Assembly (NCBI GenBank): GCA_011523395.1 | Contig: WTGW01000023.1 | Span: 1 to 34,925 of the forward strand | From: Acidimicrobiia bacterium | Lineage (GTDB): Bacteria; Actinomycetota; Acidimicrobiia; Spongiisociales; Spongiisociaceae | Length of the DNA: 34,925 nt | Direction of reading: 5' to 3' | Shown here: piece by piece, positions 25,959 to 34,925 of the stretch | How the letters are laid out: the number at the start of each line of letters is the position of its first letter | Numbering within the stretch: position 1 is the stretch's first letter | Position numbers and translations under genes: made by a program | The notes under the pieces: model-generated | Databases searched by the model: none | What the model saw: only the letters and a program-made list of their open reading frames with translations | Told to the model about the DNA's origin: nothing

Positions 25959-27236
25959 GTGCGCGGAGCTTTGACACCGCCCGGCTACCTACCTCGCATG
26001 GTGGACACCGAGGTGGATTTCGCGCTGCGGGCCGCGCCGGCGGTTGTCATTGAAGGAGCGCGGGCAACCGGCAAGACATGGACGGGGCGCCGGTTCGCCG
26101 CCAGTGCGGTGACCATCGACGACACCGACGACGTCCGGCTGGCGGTCGCGCTTGATCCCGGCGCCCTACTCGATGGCGACACTCCCCGGCTCTTGGACGA
26201 ATGGCAGCTGGCCCCGCGCATCTGGAATCCGATGAGGCATGCCTGCGACCGCCGAGCCCGGCCGGGCCAGTTCATCCTCACCGGCTCCGCCGATCCCCCC
26301 GACGACGTGACCAGGCATTCCGGCGCCGGACGGGTGCTGCGAGTGCGGATGAGACCGATGTCGCTGTTCGAGTCGGGTGAGTCGAGCGGATCGGCGTCGC
26401 TGGGTCGGCTTCTTGACGGCGAGCGGGCCGCGGGCGGGCGCTCCGATCTGAGCATCGCCGATCTGGTGGACCTCGTGTGCCGCGGCGGATGGCCCTGGCT
26501 CCTCGGCGAGTCGCCCGATGTGGCACAGACCCGGCTGCGCGGCTACCTCGGCGAGGTGGCCAGAACCGATGTGGCCCGGTCGGGCGGCCCGGCTCATGAT
26601 CCCGTCGGCGTGCGCCGGCTGCTCGTCTCGCTCGGCCGCAACGAGTCAACGGATGCCTCCTACAAGACGCTGGCCGGCGACATGAGCGGCAGCCGGGAGA
26701 CCCCTACGCATCCCCGCACCGTCAAGCGGTACGTCGACGCCCTATCGCGGTTGTTCGTCGTGGAGGGGCTACCGGCCTGGGCGCCTCACCTGCGGTCGAG
26801 GGCGCAGCTGAGGCGTTCGGAGAAGCGGTACTTCGTTGATCCGTCCCTGGCGGTGGCGGCGCTCCGGACAGGACCCCGACGGCTACGCGCCGACCTCGGC
26901 TTCTTCGGTCTGCTCTTCGAGTCCCTGGTGATGCGAGACCTGCGGGTGTACGCCCAGACCAACAACTGCCGGGTGTCCTACTTCCGCGACAACACGTCAC
27001 TGGAGGTAGACGCGGTGATCGAGCGAGGTGACGGCGAGTGGATGGCCGCCGAGATCAAGCTCGGTGGTGAGAGGCTGATCGAGCAGGGCGTGAACTCCCT
27101 GCTACGGCTGCGCAGAAGGGTCGACACCGACCGGGTGGGCGAGCCCTCGGCAATGGCGGTCATCACGGCCACCGGCTACAGCTTCGAGCACCGCGATGGT
27201 GTCCAGGTAGTACCCATAGCGACCCTTGGCCCCTGA
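25959..27236 (+). CDS. ATP-binding protein, DUF4143-type AAA family
   Basis: Walker-A-like VVIEGARATGKTW, LLDEWQLAPRIWNPMRHACD, FILTGSADP, C-terminal FGLLFESLVMRDLRVYAQ...VSYFRDNTSLEVDAVIERGDGEWMAAEIKLG. GTG at 25959 follows AAGGAGGT; the track start at 25875 lies upstream of the candidate promoter. Confidence 0.85.
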   Translation: MRGALTPPGYLPRMVDTEVDFALRAAPAVVIEGARATGKTWTGRRFAASAVTIDDTDDVRLAVALDPGALLDGDTPRLLDEWQLAPRIWNPMRHACDRRARPGQFILTGSADPPDDVTRHSGAGRVLRVRMRPMSLFESGESSGSASLGRLLDGERAAGGRSDLSIADLVDLVCRGGWPWLLGESPDVAQTRLRGYLGEVARTDVARSGGPAHDPVGVRRLLVSLGRNESTDASYKTLAGDMSGSRETPTHPRTVKRYVDALSRLFVVEGLPAWAPHLRSRAQLRRSEKRYFVDPSLAVAALRTGPRRLRADLGFFGLLFESLVMRDLRVYAQTNNCRVSYFRDNTSLEVDAVIERGDGEWMAAEIKLGGERLIEQGVNSLLRLRRRVDTDRVGEPSAMAVITATGYSFEHRDGVQVVPIATLGP

Positions 27237-27240
27237 CCGA

Positions 27241-28095
27241 TTACGCGAGCCGTATGGCCTCGAGTAGCCAGGCGATGCTCTCGGCGACCATGCGGTCTTC
27301 GTCGCTTCCAGGCGGAAGCGTGGCCAGTTCCACGCACAACAGTCCCTCGAACCCGACCGACCGGAGCTCCGCCAACACGCCTTGAAGGTCCAGATCGCCC
27401 GCCCCGAGTGACGTGCACGGCCACCATCCTCCCGGGTCGCCGAACCCGGCTTCCGAGAGATCCAAGTCCTTCATGTGCACCATGTCGGTCAGGGGCGCCA
27501 GCAGGCGGGCGGCTTCCACCAGATCGCTGCCTACCCGGACCACGTTGGCCGTGTCGAGCACCACGCCGAGGTTGGGGGCTTCGACCCGGCGCACGAGGTC
27601 GGCCAGGGCTTCGACCGGGAGGGCGGTGTGGGTCTCGATCGACAACCGGACTCCGGCATCCCCGGCGTGCCGGCACGCCGCCTCCACCCTGGGCACGAGT
27701 CTGTCGACGGAGACATGGGGCGGCTCCTCTCCCCAGTGGGTGAAGGTGCCGACCACGAGCCGTACCAAAGGCACGCCCATCTCCGCGGCGTAGTCGATGA
27801 CGCGGAGCAGGTCCTCGAGCCTCTCGGCGGACTTACCCATCTCCAGACCTCCGGGATGGCCCCAGGCCAGCACGGCCTCGAGGCCGGCCTCGTCCAGGGT
27901 CAGGGCCAGACGATCCCGGAAGGTCGGATCGTCAAGATCCAGGTAGCAGGTCTCCAGGCTGACCCCGTCCACACGGAGTTCGGCAGCCCGGTCGACGAAG
28001 TCCCAGGTCGTCCAGCGGGTTCCGGGATCCTCCTCACCCTCCCTTATCTCGCCGAAGAAGCGATGGTACGAGTAGGTGTCGATCCCGACCCTCAT
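27241..28095 (-). CDS. Sugar phosphate isomerase/epimerase (xylose isomerase-like TIM barrel)
   Basis: MRVGIDTYSYHRFFGEIREGEE; VSLETCYLDLDDPTF; GVRLSIETHTALPVEALADLV; NLGVVLDTANVVRVG; VHMKDLDLSE. Confidence 0.88.
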   Translation of the reverse strand: MRVGIDTYSYHRFFGEIREGEEDPGTRWTTWDFVDRAAELRVDGVSLETCYLDLDDPTFRDRLALTLDEAGLEAVLAWGHPGGLEMGKSAERLEDLLRVIDYAAEMGVPLVRLVVGTFTHWGEEPPHVSVDRLVPRVEAACRHAGDAGVRLSIETHTALPVEALADLVRRVEAPNLGVVLDTANVVRVGSDLVEAARLLAPLTDMVHMKDLDLSEAGFGDPGGWWPCTSLGAGDLDLQGVLAELRSVGFEGLLCVELATLPPGSDEDRMVAESIAWLLEAIRLA

Positions 28096-28116
28096 GGCAG
28101 GGTCTGTGGAAGACCG

Positions 28117-29214
28117 CTACTCGACGCCGGAGACCCTGGCCAATCCTCCCGTCCTAAGGCTCTCGTAGGCGGCCGCCACCACCTCGACGGACCTGGCGCC
28201 TACCTCTGCCGGTGACCGGTTGGGCACGTCCTTGCCCTGGGTGAGGTCGATCAGCGTGCTGGGCGGGCCGTCGCACTGGTACAGCCCGGCGTGATCGGGC
28301 AGCTCGGGCTTGGCATCGACCCCGTCCTCGCGGAAGTGCCAGAGGAAGTCCCGCTCCAGATCCACGATCAGCTGTCCTTCGGAGCCGTAGAAGCGCACCT
28401 GCAGCTGGTGGCGGGGCCACGGCTCGTCGGCGATGTCGCCGATACCTGCCTGGCTGGGACAGCTGGCGCCGCTCAGCACCCCGGTTGCGCCCGACTGGTA
28501 GCGGATGCTGATGGCGTCGTGCAGGTCGACCCGGGCGCCGACGTTGTTCATCAGGGCGAACACGTCCTTGGCCCGCTCGCCGCTCAGCCACAGGGCCAGT
28601 CCCATGGCGTGGCTCAGCTGCGCGGGGGCATAGCCACCTCCGGACATGGCCGGGTCGGTCCAGGTGTCCCAATCGGGCATGAAGTCGGAGGCCGAGCCCT
28701 CGTAGGCGCCGGTGGCCTTCAGCAGTTCCCTGGTTCCGGAGGCCATCGCCACGAGGATGTGCTCGATATCCCCTACCCCGCCGTCCTCGGTCATCATCCG
28801 CTTGGCCTCGATGACGGTGGGCCGGTAGTGCCAGCCAAAGGAGATCACCAGATGCCGTCCCAGCGCCTTGGCCGTGGCGTCGAGATCCCAGGCGTCGGCT
28901 GGATCGATGGTCACCGGCTTCTCGCAAAGGACGTTGGCGCCTGCCTCCATGGCGGCCTTGGCGTGCTCATGGTGGAAAACCGACGGGCTCCCGACCACGA
29001 CCGCGTCCAGATCGTGCTCGAGCGCCTCCCGGTAGTCCTCGGTGATGTGCTCGAAGCCGAAGCGGTCCTTCAGCATCTCGAGGGCATCCCAGCCCTTGCG
29101 AACGGCCACCACCAGTTCCACGTCGTCCCGCGCCTTCAGTACGGGGATGTGGTTGCTCGCCGCCCAAGAACCGGCGCCGATCACACCTACCCGCACCCGA
29201 TCGTTCGCACCCAT
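28117..29214 (-). CDS. Gfo/Idh/MocA family oxidoreductase (paralog 1)
   Basis: VRVGVIGAGSWAASNHIPVL Rossmann motif; NVLCEKPVTIDPADAW; family-typical C-terminal domain. Confidence 0.92.
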   Translation of the reverse strand: MGANDRVRVGVIGAGSWAASNHIPVLKARDDVELVVAVRKGWDALEMLKDRFGFEHITEDYREALEHDLDAVVVGSPSVFHHEHAKAAMEAGANVLCEKPVTIDPADAWDLDATAKALGRHLVISFGWHYRPTVIEAKRMMTEDGGVGDIEHILVAMASGTRELLKATGAYEGSASDFMPDWDTWTDPAMSGGGYAPAQLSHAMGLALWLSGERAKDVFALMNNVGARVDLHDAISIRYQSGATGVLSGASCPSQAGIGDIADEPWPRHQLQVRFYGSEGQLIVDLERDFLWHFREDGVDAKPELPDHAGLYQCDGPPSTLIDLTQGKDVPNRSPAEVGARSVEVVAAAYESLRTGGLARVSGVE

Positions 29215-29391
29215 GAACCCTCCATTCCGCTGTCGATACCGAGCCCTCCGAACAATAATCGCGGCTCGGGGCCGGTCACATTCCCGGAGTACCGGGTCAG
29301 GCAGGCCCCAAGGCAGACAGTGCGGGTGTCGGCCGGCGTCTCAGAGTTGCTAGATTCGAGCGGGCACCCAGACGGTTTGGAGGAGGCTTCC

Positions 29392-29706
29392 ATGGAACGA
29401 GCGTGCTTCACGTTCGAGATCTATCCGGACAAGGCCGACGAGTACAAGAAGCGCCACGATGAGATCTGGCCCGAACTTGTCGAGGAGATTCAGAAGGCCG
29501 GGCTCAAGAACTACAGCCTGTTCCGCCGCGGCACCCAGGTCATCGCCTACGTGGAGGCCCACCCGGATGTGGCCACCGCCTTCAGCAAGATCGGACCCAC
29601 CGAGGTGAACGCCCGCTGGTCGAAATGGTTCGAGGATGTGATCCTCAGCCTCGTCGACGAGGACGGCAACCTCTACTGGGCCGAAGAGGTCTGGCACCTC
29701 GACTGA
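29392..29706 (+). CDS. L-rhamnose mutarotase family protein
   Basis: MERACFTFEIYPDKADEYKKRHDEIWPELVEEIQKAGLKNYSLFRRGTQVIAYVEAHPDV...LYWAEEVWHLD. AGGAGG before the ATG; the track ORF is over-extended upstream. Confidence 0.92.
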   Translation: MERACFTFEIYPDKADEYKKRHDEIWPELVEEIQKAGLKNYSLFRRGTQVIAYVEAHPDVATAFSKIGPTEVNARWSKWFEDVILSLVDEDGNLYWAEEVWHLD

Positions 29707-29737
29707 CCACCTCCACGGCCGCGAGGCCGTCCAAGCC

Positions 29738-30793
29738 TCAAGACCTGCCCGGAGGCCGACGCGGGGCCAACCACGGCGCGGTAGGTTGTAGCCGCGCCGG
29801 GGGGTAGAAGCCGGGCCGGGCCGCCAGGACGGCGGGAACCGCATTGACGAGCAGGGCCGCGGTGGTCGAAACGGCCGGCATACCCGGCTCCATCGTAAGG
29901 TAAAGTTCGTTCTCCCCGTAGATCCGGATGCGGTCGCGGGTCTGCCAACCGACCTCGCCCGGAGCCACGTGCAGGGAGAGTTCGAAGCGGAGCCACTCCT
30001 GTCCCTCGACCCATGCCGTGGCTAGCTGGACGACCCCTGCGGTCTCGGGCGGTTCGATCGTGTAACCGGCCAGGACGTGGACACGATCGGCCAGCACCGG
30101 CTCGATCTCCTCCTCGAACCGCTCGATCTCCAACCCCATCCCGTCCGCCACGATACGAGCGCTCTCCGCGAAGCCGATATGCCCGCGGACCCTGCGGGAA
30201 CGGACGGCGCTCCGGAACTCGGCCTCGCTGTAGCCGACACCGAGCGAACGGTGTACGTCCCGGCCGAACACGGATGCGTCGAGCGTGCGCTGGACGACGA
30301 TCCGCGAGACGTCCCAGGCGGCTGCCGCGAGCACAAGCGGGAGGGCGTCGAAGGCGAAGCCCGGATTGATGCCGGTGGCCGCGATCACCACCCCGGCCTC
30401 CTCGGCGGCGCGTTGCAGCGAGGCGCCGGCTCCCGGCTGTTCCACATCCGGCCAGGAGAGTTCCTCGCTGGTACTTACGACGTGAACACCCTTCCGGGCA
30501 CACAGCCGGATCAGGGGAAGTACGGAGCCGAGTTCGGACCTGGTCGCTATGAGCGCGACTTCGGGGCGTGCCTCATCGAGCATGGCTTCCGGGTCCGTCC
30601 AGATCCGTACGCCGGTCCAGGCGCCGGCGGTCGACCGGGCGGCAGCCGATGAGGGGCTACGGACGGCAGCGGTGACGGCCATCCAGGAGCGTTGGCGGCA
30701 CAGGTTCAACGCCGCGGTCGCGACGCTGCCCACACCGAAGAAAGCGATCCTCACCCGCTCCGACGTGTCGAGGTTCGCCTCCGGTAACTCCAT
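29738..30793 (-). CDS. NAD(P)-binding dehydrogenase related to dihydrodipicolinate reductase/2,4-diaminopentanoate dehydrogenase-type proteins
   Basis: VRIAFFGVGSVATAALNLC; GVHVVSTSEELSWPD; VIAATGINPGFAFDALPLVLAAAAWDVSRIVVQRTLDAS. ATG at 30793 overlaps the preceding stop (TGATG). Confidence 0.7.
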   Translation of the reverse strand: MELPEANLDTSERVRIAFFGVGSVATAALNLCRQRSWMAVTAAVRSPSSAAARSTAGAWTGVRIWTDPEAMLDEARPEVALIATRSELGSVLPLIRLCARKGVHVVSTSEELSWPDVEQPGAGASLQRAAEEAGVVIAATGINPGFAFDALPLVLAAAAWDVSRIVVQRTLDASVFGRDVHRSLGVGYSEAEFRSAVRSRRVRGHIGFAESARIVADGMGLEIERFEEEIEPVLADRVHVLAGYTIEPPETAGVVQLATAWVEGQEWLRFELSLHVAPGEVGWQTRDRIRIYGENELYLTMEPGMPAVSTTAALLVNAVPAVLAARPGFYPPARLQPTAPWLAPRRPPGRS

Positions 30794-31890
30794 CAGGCCT
30801 CCTGCCAAGACACCTGAGCGACGGCTCCGGTGCTCGCGCTCTCGTATGCGGCGCTCAACAGCTCGACGGTCCTGGCTCCCACATCAGCGGGAGATCGGTT
30901 CTCCGCCGCCTTGCCGAGGGCCAGATCGATCAGCACATCGGGTGGGTCCTCGCACCCGTAGAGACCGGCGCCCGGTGGCAGCTCGACCTTGACATCCCTG
31001 CCGTCGTCGCGGAAGAGCCACAGGAAGTCCCGTTCCAGATCGGCCACGAGATGGCCCTCCGTGCCATACACCCGGACCTGCAGCTGGTGCCTGGGCCATG
31101 GGGCGTCCTCGTGGTCGACCGCGCTCCCGCCGGGTGGTGACGACGCGCCGGATATCGAACCCGTGGCTCCGGAGCGGAACCGGACGCTGATCGCGTCATG
31201 AAGGTCGACGGCGGCGCCCTCGTTGTTCATGAAGGCGAAGACCTGGGAAGCACGCTGGCCCGTGACCCACAACGCCAGCCCGAGGGCGTGGCTCAGGGCC
31301 GCCGGGGCGTACCCGCCGCCGGACAGCCTGGGGTCGGTCCAGGTCTCCTGGGCAGGTCGGAAGAATGAATCCTGGCCCCGGTAGCTCCCCGTGCCGTGGA
31401 GGAGCCCGCGCAGGCCGGAGGCCATTGCCACCAGGACGTGCTGGACTTCTCCGACACCGGGATCCTCCATCAGGCGCTTGGCCTCTACGGCGGTCGGACG
31501 GTAGTTCCAGCCGAGCGCGAGGACCAGGTGACGGCCGAGTTCCGAGGCGATGTCATGGAGTTCCCAGGCGTGGTCCGGTTCGGTGGTGAAGGGCTTCTCG
31601 CACAGCACGTGGGCGCCCGCCTCCAGCGCCGCTCTCACATGCTCGTAGTGGAGCCCCGCCGGGCTGGCCACGACCAGTGCGTCCAAGTCGAGCGCCAACG
31701 CGTCCCGGTAGTCGTGGCTGACATGTTGGAACCCGAACTTGTCAGCCAGCATGGCCAGCGCCTCACGGTTGGTACGGACGGCGCTCACCAGCTCGACATC
31801 GTCCCGTCCGGCCAGGATCGGGATGTGGTTGGCGATCGCCCAGGAGCCGGCGCCGATCACACCCACCCGGACCCGGCGACCCGATCCCAT
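30793..31890 (-). CDS. Gfo/Idh/MocA family oxidoreductase (paralog 2)
   Basis: VRVGVIGAGSWAIANHIPILAGRDDVELVSAV; HVLCEKPFTTEPDHAWELHD; aligns end to end with the product of 28117-29214. Confidence 0.92.
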   Translation of the reverse strand: MGSGRRVRVGVIGAGSWAIANHIPILAGRDDVELVSAVRTNREALAMLADKFGFQHVSHDYRDALALDLDALVVASPAGLHYEHVRAALEAGAHVLCEKPFTTEPDHAWELHDIASELGRHLVLALGWNYRPTAVEAKRLMEDPGVGEVQHVLVAMASGLRGLLHGTGSYRGQDSFFRPAQETWTDPRLSGGGYAPAALSHALGLALWVTGQRASQVFAFMNNEGAAVDLHDAISVRFRSGATGSISGASSPPGGSAVDHEDAPWPRHQLQVRVYGTEGHLVADLERDFLWLFRDDGRDVKVELPPGAGLYGCEDPPDVLIDLALGKAAENRSPADVGARTVELLSAAYESASTGAVAQVSWQEA

Positions 31891-31895
31891 GTGCG

Positions 31896-32399
31896 CTAGC
31901 CGTAGGGGTTGACGAACGGGCTCTCGACCTCGAACGGCCTTCCCCCGTCGGCGAACTGGATCAACTCGATCGAGATGCCGTCCGGGTCGCGCAGGTAGCA
32001 GGTGAGGGCGCCCTCGTACCTACCCCAGGCGCAGCGGACCGGCTCCGCCGACACGAACACGGCGTGGTCGCGCATCCGTTCGTAATCCCGGTAGATGTCC
32101 TCTGTCTCCAGGCACAGGTGCGTGTTGCCGGCGTTGTAGGTGGCCATGTCCACCCGGCCGGGCGGCGGGTTGTGGTACTGCAGCATCTCGAGCACCGAAC
32201 CACCCGGCAGCGCCCAGAACGCTCCCGACATGTCACAGTTGGGGTATCCCACGATCTTGCCCACGTAGTCCTCGATGTCGGCGGCTATCCAGGTGCCCTG
32301 CATGAACGGCTCCTCCTCGAGGAACCGGGTCCACCAGGGAACCGATACTTCCAGGTCGGTTACCGCCACCCCGACGTGGTCGATCGAAAGAAAGCTCAC
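31896..32399 (-). CDS. VOC family protein (glyoxalase/dioxygenase-like)
   Basis: MSFLSIDHVGVAVTDLEVSVPWWTRFLEEEPF; NTHLCLETEDIYRDYERMRDHAVFVSAEPV; CYLRDPDGISIELIQF. GTG at 32399. Confidence 0.88.
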   Translation of the reverse strand: MSFLSIDHVGVAVTDLEVSVPWWTRFLEEEPFMQGTWIAADIEDYVGKIVGYPNCDMSGAFWALPGGSVLEMLQYHNPPPGRVDMATYNAGNTHLCLETEDIYRDYERMRDHAVFVSAEPVRCAWGRYEGALTCYLRDPDGISIELIQFADGGRPFEVESPFVNPYG

Positions 32400-32574
32400 C
32401 GGTCTACCTCCCTGGCCGTCCCATCCACCACCGCGGAGCGATGGCCCTCCGTCTACTGTCCACGAACAAGTTAGTGATGCTTGACAGCCGCTGCACGGTC
32501 CGGCGTACCATCCGACCGGATCCGGTCTCGATCCGCAACGACTCAGGGGACGACCCAACCGAGGAGGTCCACGT

Positions 32575-34620
32575 ATGCCCAGCTTCGACCGCTCAGACGT
32601 ACCGCAGGCCGACCTGGAGTTCGTGGTGATCGCCGACACCCATCACCTGGTCGATCCGGGTATGTACTCGACCAAGGGCGATTCGGTCACTCCGGAGATC
32701 GTGCGCGAGTGGTCTGACCGGGGTGACTGGGCACTGGCTCTCACCAAGGCGACCGAGACCGAGCTGGTCTTCCATGTGGGGGATCTTGCCCAGGAGTACC
32801 CGGGATCCCGATTCTTCGACACCGGGAGACGAGCCGCCGTAGCCCAGTTCGAGGAGTCGGGCCTGGAGGTCAACTTCGCGGCCGGCAACATGGACATCGG
32901 CGACAAGCCGGATCCCACGGTGCCCGCCGGCTGGGTGGAACCGGGATTCCTGAAACGCTGGGACGAGGACTTCGGCAAGTCGTTCTTCAGCCGGACCGAA
33001 GGCGATACTCACTTCGTCGTCCTCAACTCCCAGATCATGAACACCACCCTCCCCGAGGCGATAGAACAGCGCGAGTGGGTGGAGGCCGACCTCGCCGCCC
33101 ACGCCTCGTACCGGATCTTCTTGTTCATGCACCTTCCGCCATACCTCGTCGACGAGGACGAGCCCGGCCTGGGCAGCTACGACGTGCTCGGCAACCCGGA
33201 CCGGACCTGGCTGCTGGACCTGTGCAGGCGCTACGAAGTCGAGGCCCTGTTCAGCGGTCACACCCATTTCCAGGTCTTCAACCGAACCGGCGGCACCCGC
33301 TTGTACACCCTTCCCTCGACGACCACCACCAGGCCGGGCTTCTACGAGGCCTTCAACGTGTGTCCGCCCGACCGGGGATGGATCGACACCACCAAGCTCG
33401 GTTTCTTCCTGGTCCGGGTCACCGATGACGCGACCTCGGTACATCTCATCCGCACCAGCGGGGAGACCCACGCCAACCACCCGGCCGGGTCCCGGATCCT
33501 GACCGGCACGACCGTCGATGTGCCCCACTCCCCCGCAGCCACCTACCTGCGACTGCCCATCACCAACCAGAGCGACGGGGCGATCTCCTATCCCAACCAC
33601 GTGAGGCACAGGATCCGTGACGACTACCCCCTGCTCTCCTGCGTAGAGGCGGGTATCCGCCATGTGCGGTTCCCGATCCATGACCTAGACGTGGCTCTAC
33701 AGGCCGGACAACTCGCTGTGCTGCGGAGCGAAGGGGTGCAGCTGACCGCGACCGTCCTGTGTCCGAGGCCCGGCCACATAGCCGCTGCGGCTCGGAAGGC
33801 CTCCGAAGCAGACTTCATCGAGGTCCAGCTGACCAACCGTTTCCTGCCGGAGGGTGAGGATCTCGAGGCCCTCGCGGAGCTGCGGGAAGCGGGAGTTGGG
33901 GTTGCGATGGCCCCGCTGGCGCTGGAGGACACCGGCAAGGTGCACCTGCGAAGCCGGACCGGCTTCCGACCCCGGGAACTGCCGGACCTCGACGACATGG
34001 TCAGCGAACATGGCGTTCATCTGGACCGGGCGGTCTGCATGGTCGACGACTCGGAGTCGGTGTGGAACGACATCCGGGCCTTCGACACGCCGCTCCGCTC
34101 CGTGGGAGGTCTCGACTTCCTAGTCCCGCTTGGCGCCGACGACGGAGCCAACGCCCAGGCGGCCGCCGAGGCCCTGTTCGCAGCCGCCACGATGCCCGGT
34201 TGCCGCCTCTATCTCGACCCGCTACAGGATCTCGACCGGGTGACCAAGGTCGTAAACGGGCTGCTCGACCGGTTGTCGAACCCGCGCCCGGCCTTCCACG
34301 TGACGAGGGTACTGAACACCGTGCTGTTCGGGGAAGGTCGCAGACCGGGAACCTACACACCTGTGGGTTCCGGCGGGCTACCGGGTGCCGCAGACGTACG
34401 GGTAATCAAGGATCGGAGAGCCGAGTTCTGGCTGGTGCCCGATCAGGAGAGGCGGAGGGCTGCCGAGACCCTGCGGCAGGAGATCGACGAGCACCAAACT
34501 CTTAGGCTGATTGACCCGATAGCCGGAATGTCCTGGCAGATGCCACGCGGACCTGTGGCTGACCTGGTGGCCTCCCCCGAAAGCGGCCCGATGCCGGTGG
34601 TTCAGATCCCTTCGTTGTGA
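32575..34620 (+). CDS. Calcineurin-like metallophosphoesterase with an additional C-terminal domain of unknown identity
   Basis: VVIADTHH, FHVGDLAQ, AAGNMDIG, LFMHLPPY, FSGHTHFQVF; followed by roughly 340 further residues. GGAGG upstream of the ATG. Confidence 0.85.
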   Translation: MPSFDRSDVPQADLEFVVIADTHHLVDPGMYSTKGDSVTPEIVREWSDRGDWALALTKATETELVFHVGDLAQEYPGSRFFDTGRRAAVAQFEESGLEVNFAAGNMDIGDKPDPTVPAGWVEPGFLKRWDEDFGKSFFSRTEGDTHFVVLNSQIMNTTLPEAIEQREWVEADLAAHASYRIFLFMHLPPYLVDEDEPGLGSYDVLGNPDRTWLLDLCRRYEVEALFSGHTHFQVFNRTGGTRLYTLPSTTTTRPGFYEAFNVCPPDRGWIDTTKLGFFLVRVTDDATSVHLIRTSGETHANHPAGSRILTGTTVDVPHSPAATYLRLPITNQSDGAISYPNHVRHRIRDDYPLLSCVEAGIRHVRFPIHDLDVALQAGQLAVLRSEGVQLTATVLCPRPGHIAAAARKASEADFIEVQLTNRFLPEGEDLEALAELREAGVGVAMAPLALEDTGKVHLRSRTGFRPRELPDLDDMVSEHGVHLDRAVCMVDDSESVWNDIRAFDTPLRSVGGLDFLVPLGADDGANAQAAAEALFAAATMPGCRLYLDPLQDLDRVTKVVNGLLDRLSNPRPAFHVTRVLNTVLFGEGRRPGTYTPVGSGGLPGAADVRVIKDRRAEFWLVPDQERRRAAETLRQEIDEHQTLRLIDPIAGMSWQMPRGPVADLVASPESGPMPVVQIPSL

Positions 34621-34689
34621 CCTGTCTGGTCGGATGAATCCGGCCTTGAGTCAGCAAGGCTCCAGGACCACCTCAAACCCGGCAGGCTT

Positions 34690-34925
34690 TCAGTACATGA
34701 GGGCGCCGCCGGTGACGCTGATGGCGGCGCCGCTTATGTAGCTCGCGTGATCCGAGGCCAGAAAGACGACCACCGAAGCGACCTCGGACGGTTGGCCCAG
34801 CCGCCCCAGCGGGCACGCGGCTACTCCGGCCGCCACGACCTCCTCGGTGTTGTCGGTGTGCTGCATGGGCGTGTCGATCGGTCCGGGAAGGAGGGAATTG
34901 ACGGTGATCCCGTGCGGCCCGTACC
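34690..34925 (-). CDS. SDR family oxidoreductase, C-terminal part (truncated by the window edge)
   Basis: Absent from the ORF track. Minus strand reads ...YGPHGITVNSLLPGPIDTPMQHTDNTEEVVAAGVAACPLGRLGQPSEVASVVVFLASDHASYISGAAISVTGGALMY-stop, the SDR C-terminal signature. Confidence 0.88.
   Translation of the reverse strand, partial: YGPHGITVNSLLPGPIDTPMQHTDNTEEVVAAGVAACPLGRLGQPSEVASVVVFLASDHASYISGAAISVTGGALMY

Noticed and set aside
32593-33681. 362-aa minus-strand ORF opposite the metallophosphoesterase
   Set aside because: Antisense shadow ORF; the plus strand carries the conserved metal-binding motifs.
1-34925. tRNA, rRNA, prophage, transposase or integrase genes
   Set aside because: None recognised on reading either strand; a tRNAscan/Infernal run would be needed to exclude small RNAs.

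Overview
High-GC, gene-dense bacterial DNA with an actinobacterial feel, though taxonomy is not established. All calls come from reading the supplied translations and raw sequence; no database search was run. From left to right: (1) a catabolic trio of COG3618-type amidohydrolase/lactonase, SDR oxidoreductase and LacI regulator; (2) a 2-oxoacid dehydrogenase E1beta-E1alpha pair followed by a stand-alone lipoyl-domain protein, with no E2 core or E3; (3) a small membrane protein, a Phd/VapC toxin-antitoxin pair, an EamA/DMT transporter and a lone shikimate kinase; (4) a plus-strand cassette, 8785-15604: GntR/UTRA regulator, PfkB kinase, BtpA/SgcQ protein, sugar-type lipoprotein SBP, two permeases and two uncharacterised ORFs. 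Most junctions overlap by about 4 nt. The first permease has an apparent +1 frameshift in its EAA loop and no canonical start codon; (5) a minus-strand locus, 25727-15696: Fur-family-box promoter, H/D/E-rich metal-type lipoprotein SBP, two FecCD permeases, FecE-like ATPase, Ser/Thr dehydratase-like PLP enzyme, SelA-like PLP enzyme, acetamidase/formamidase and S9 peptidase; (6) a DUF4143-type ATPase; (7) sugar-catabolism genes: TIM-barrel isomerase, two paralogous Gfo/Idh/MocA oxidoreductases, rhamnose mutarotase-like protein, DapB/DAPDH-like dehydrogenase and VOC protein; (8) a metallophosphoesterase fused to an unrecognised C-terminal domain, and an SDR gene cut by the right edge. The best candidates for an undescribed system are the Fur-box metal-uptake plus amide/amino-acid catabolism locus (5) and the BtpA/PfkB/ABC cassette with two orphan genes (4).
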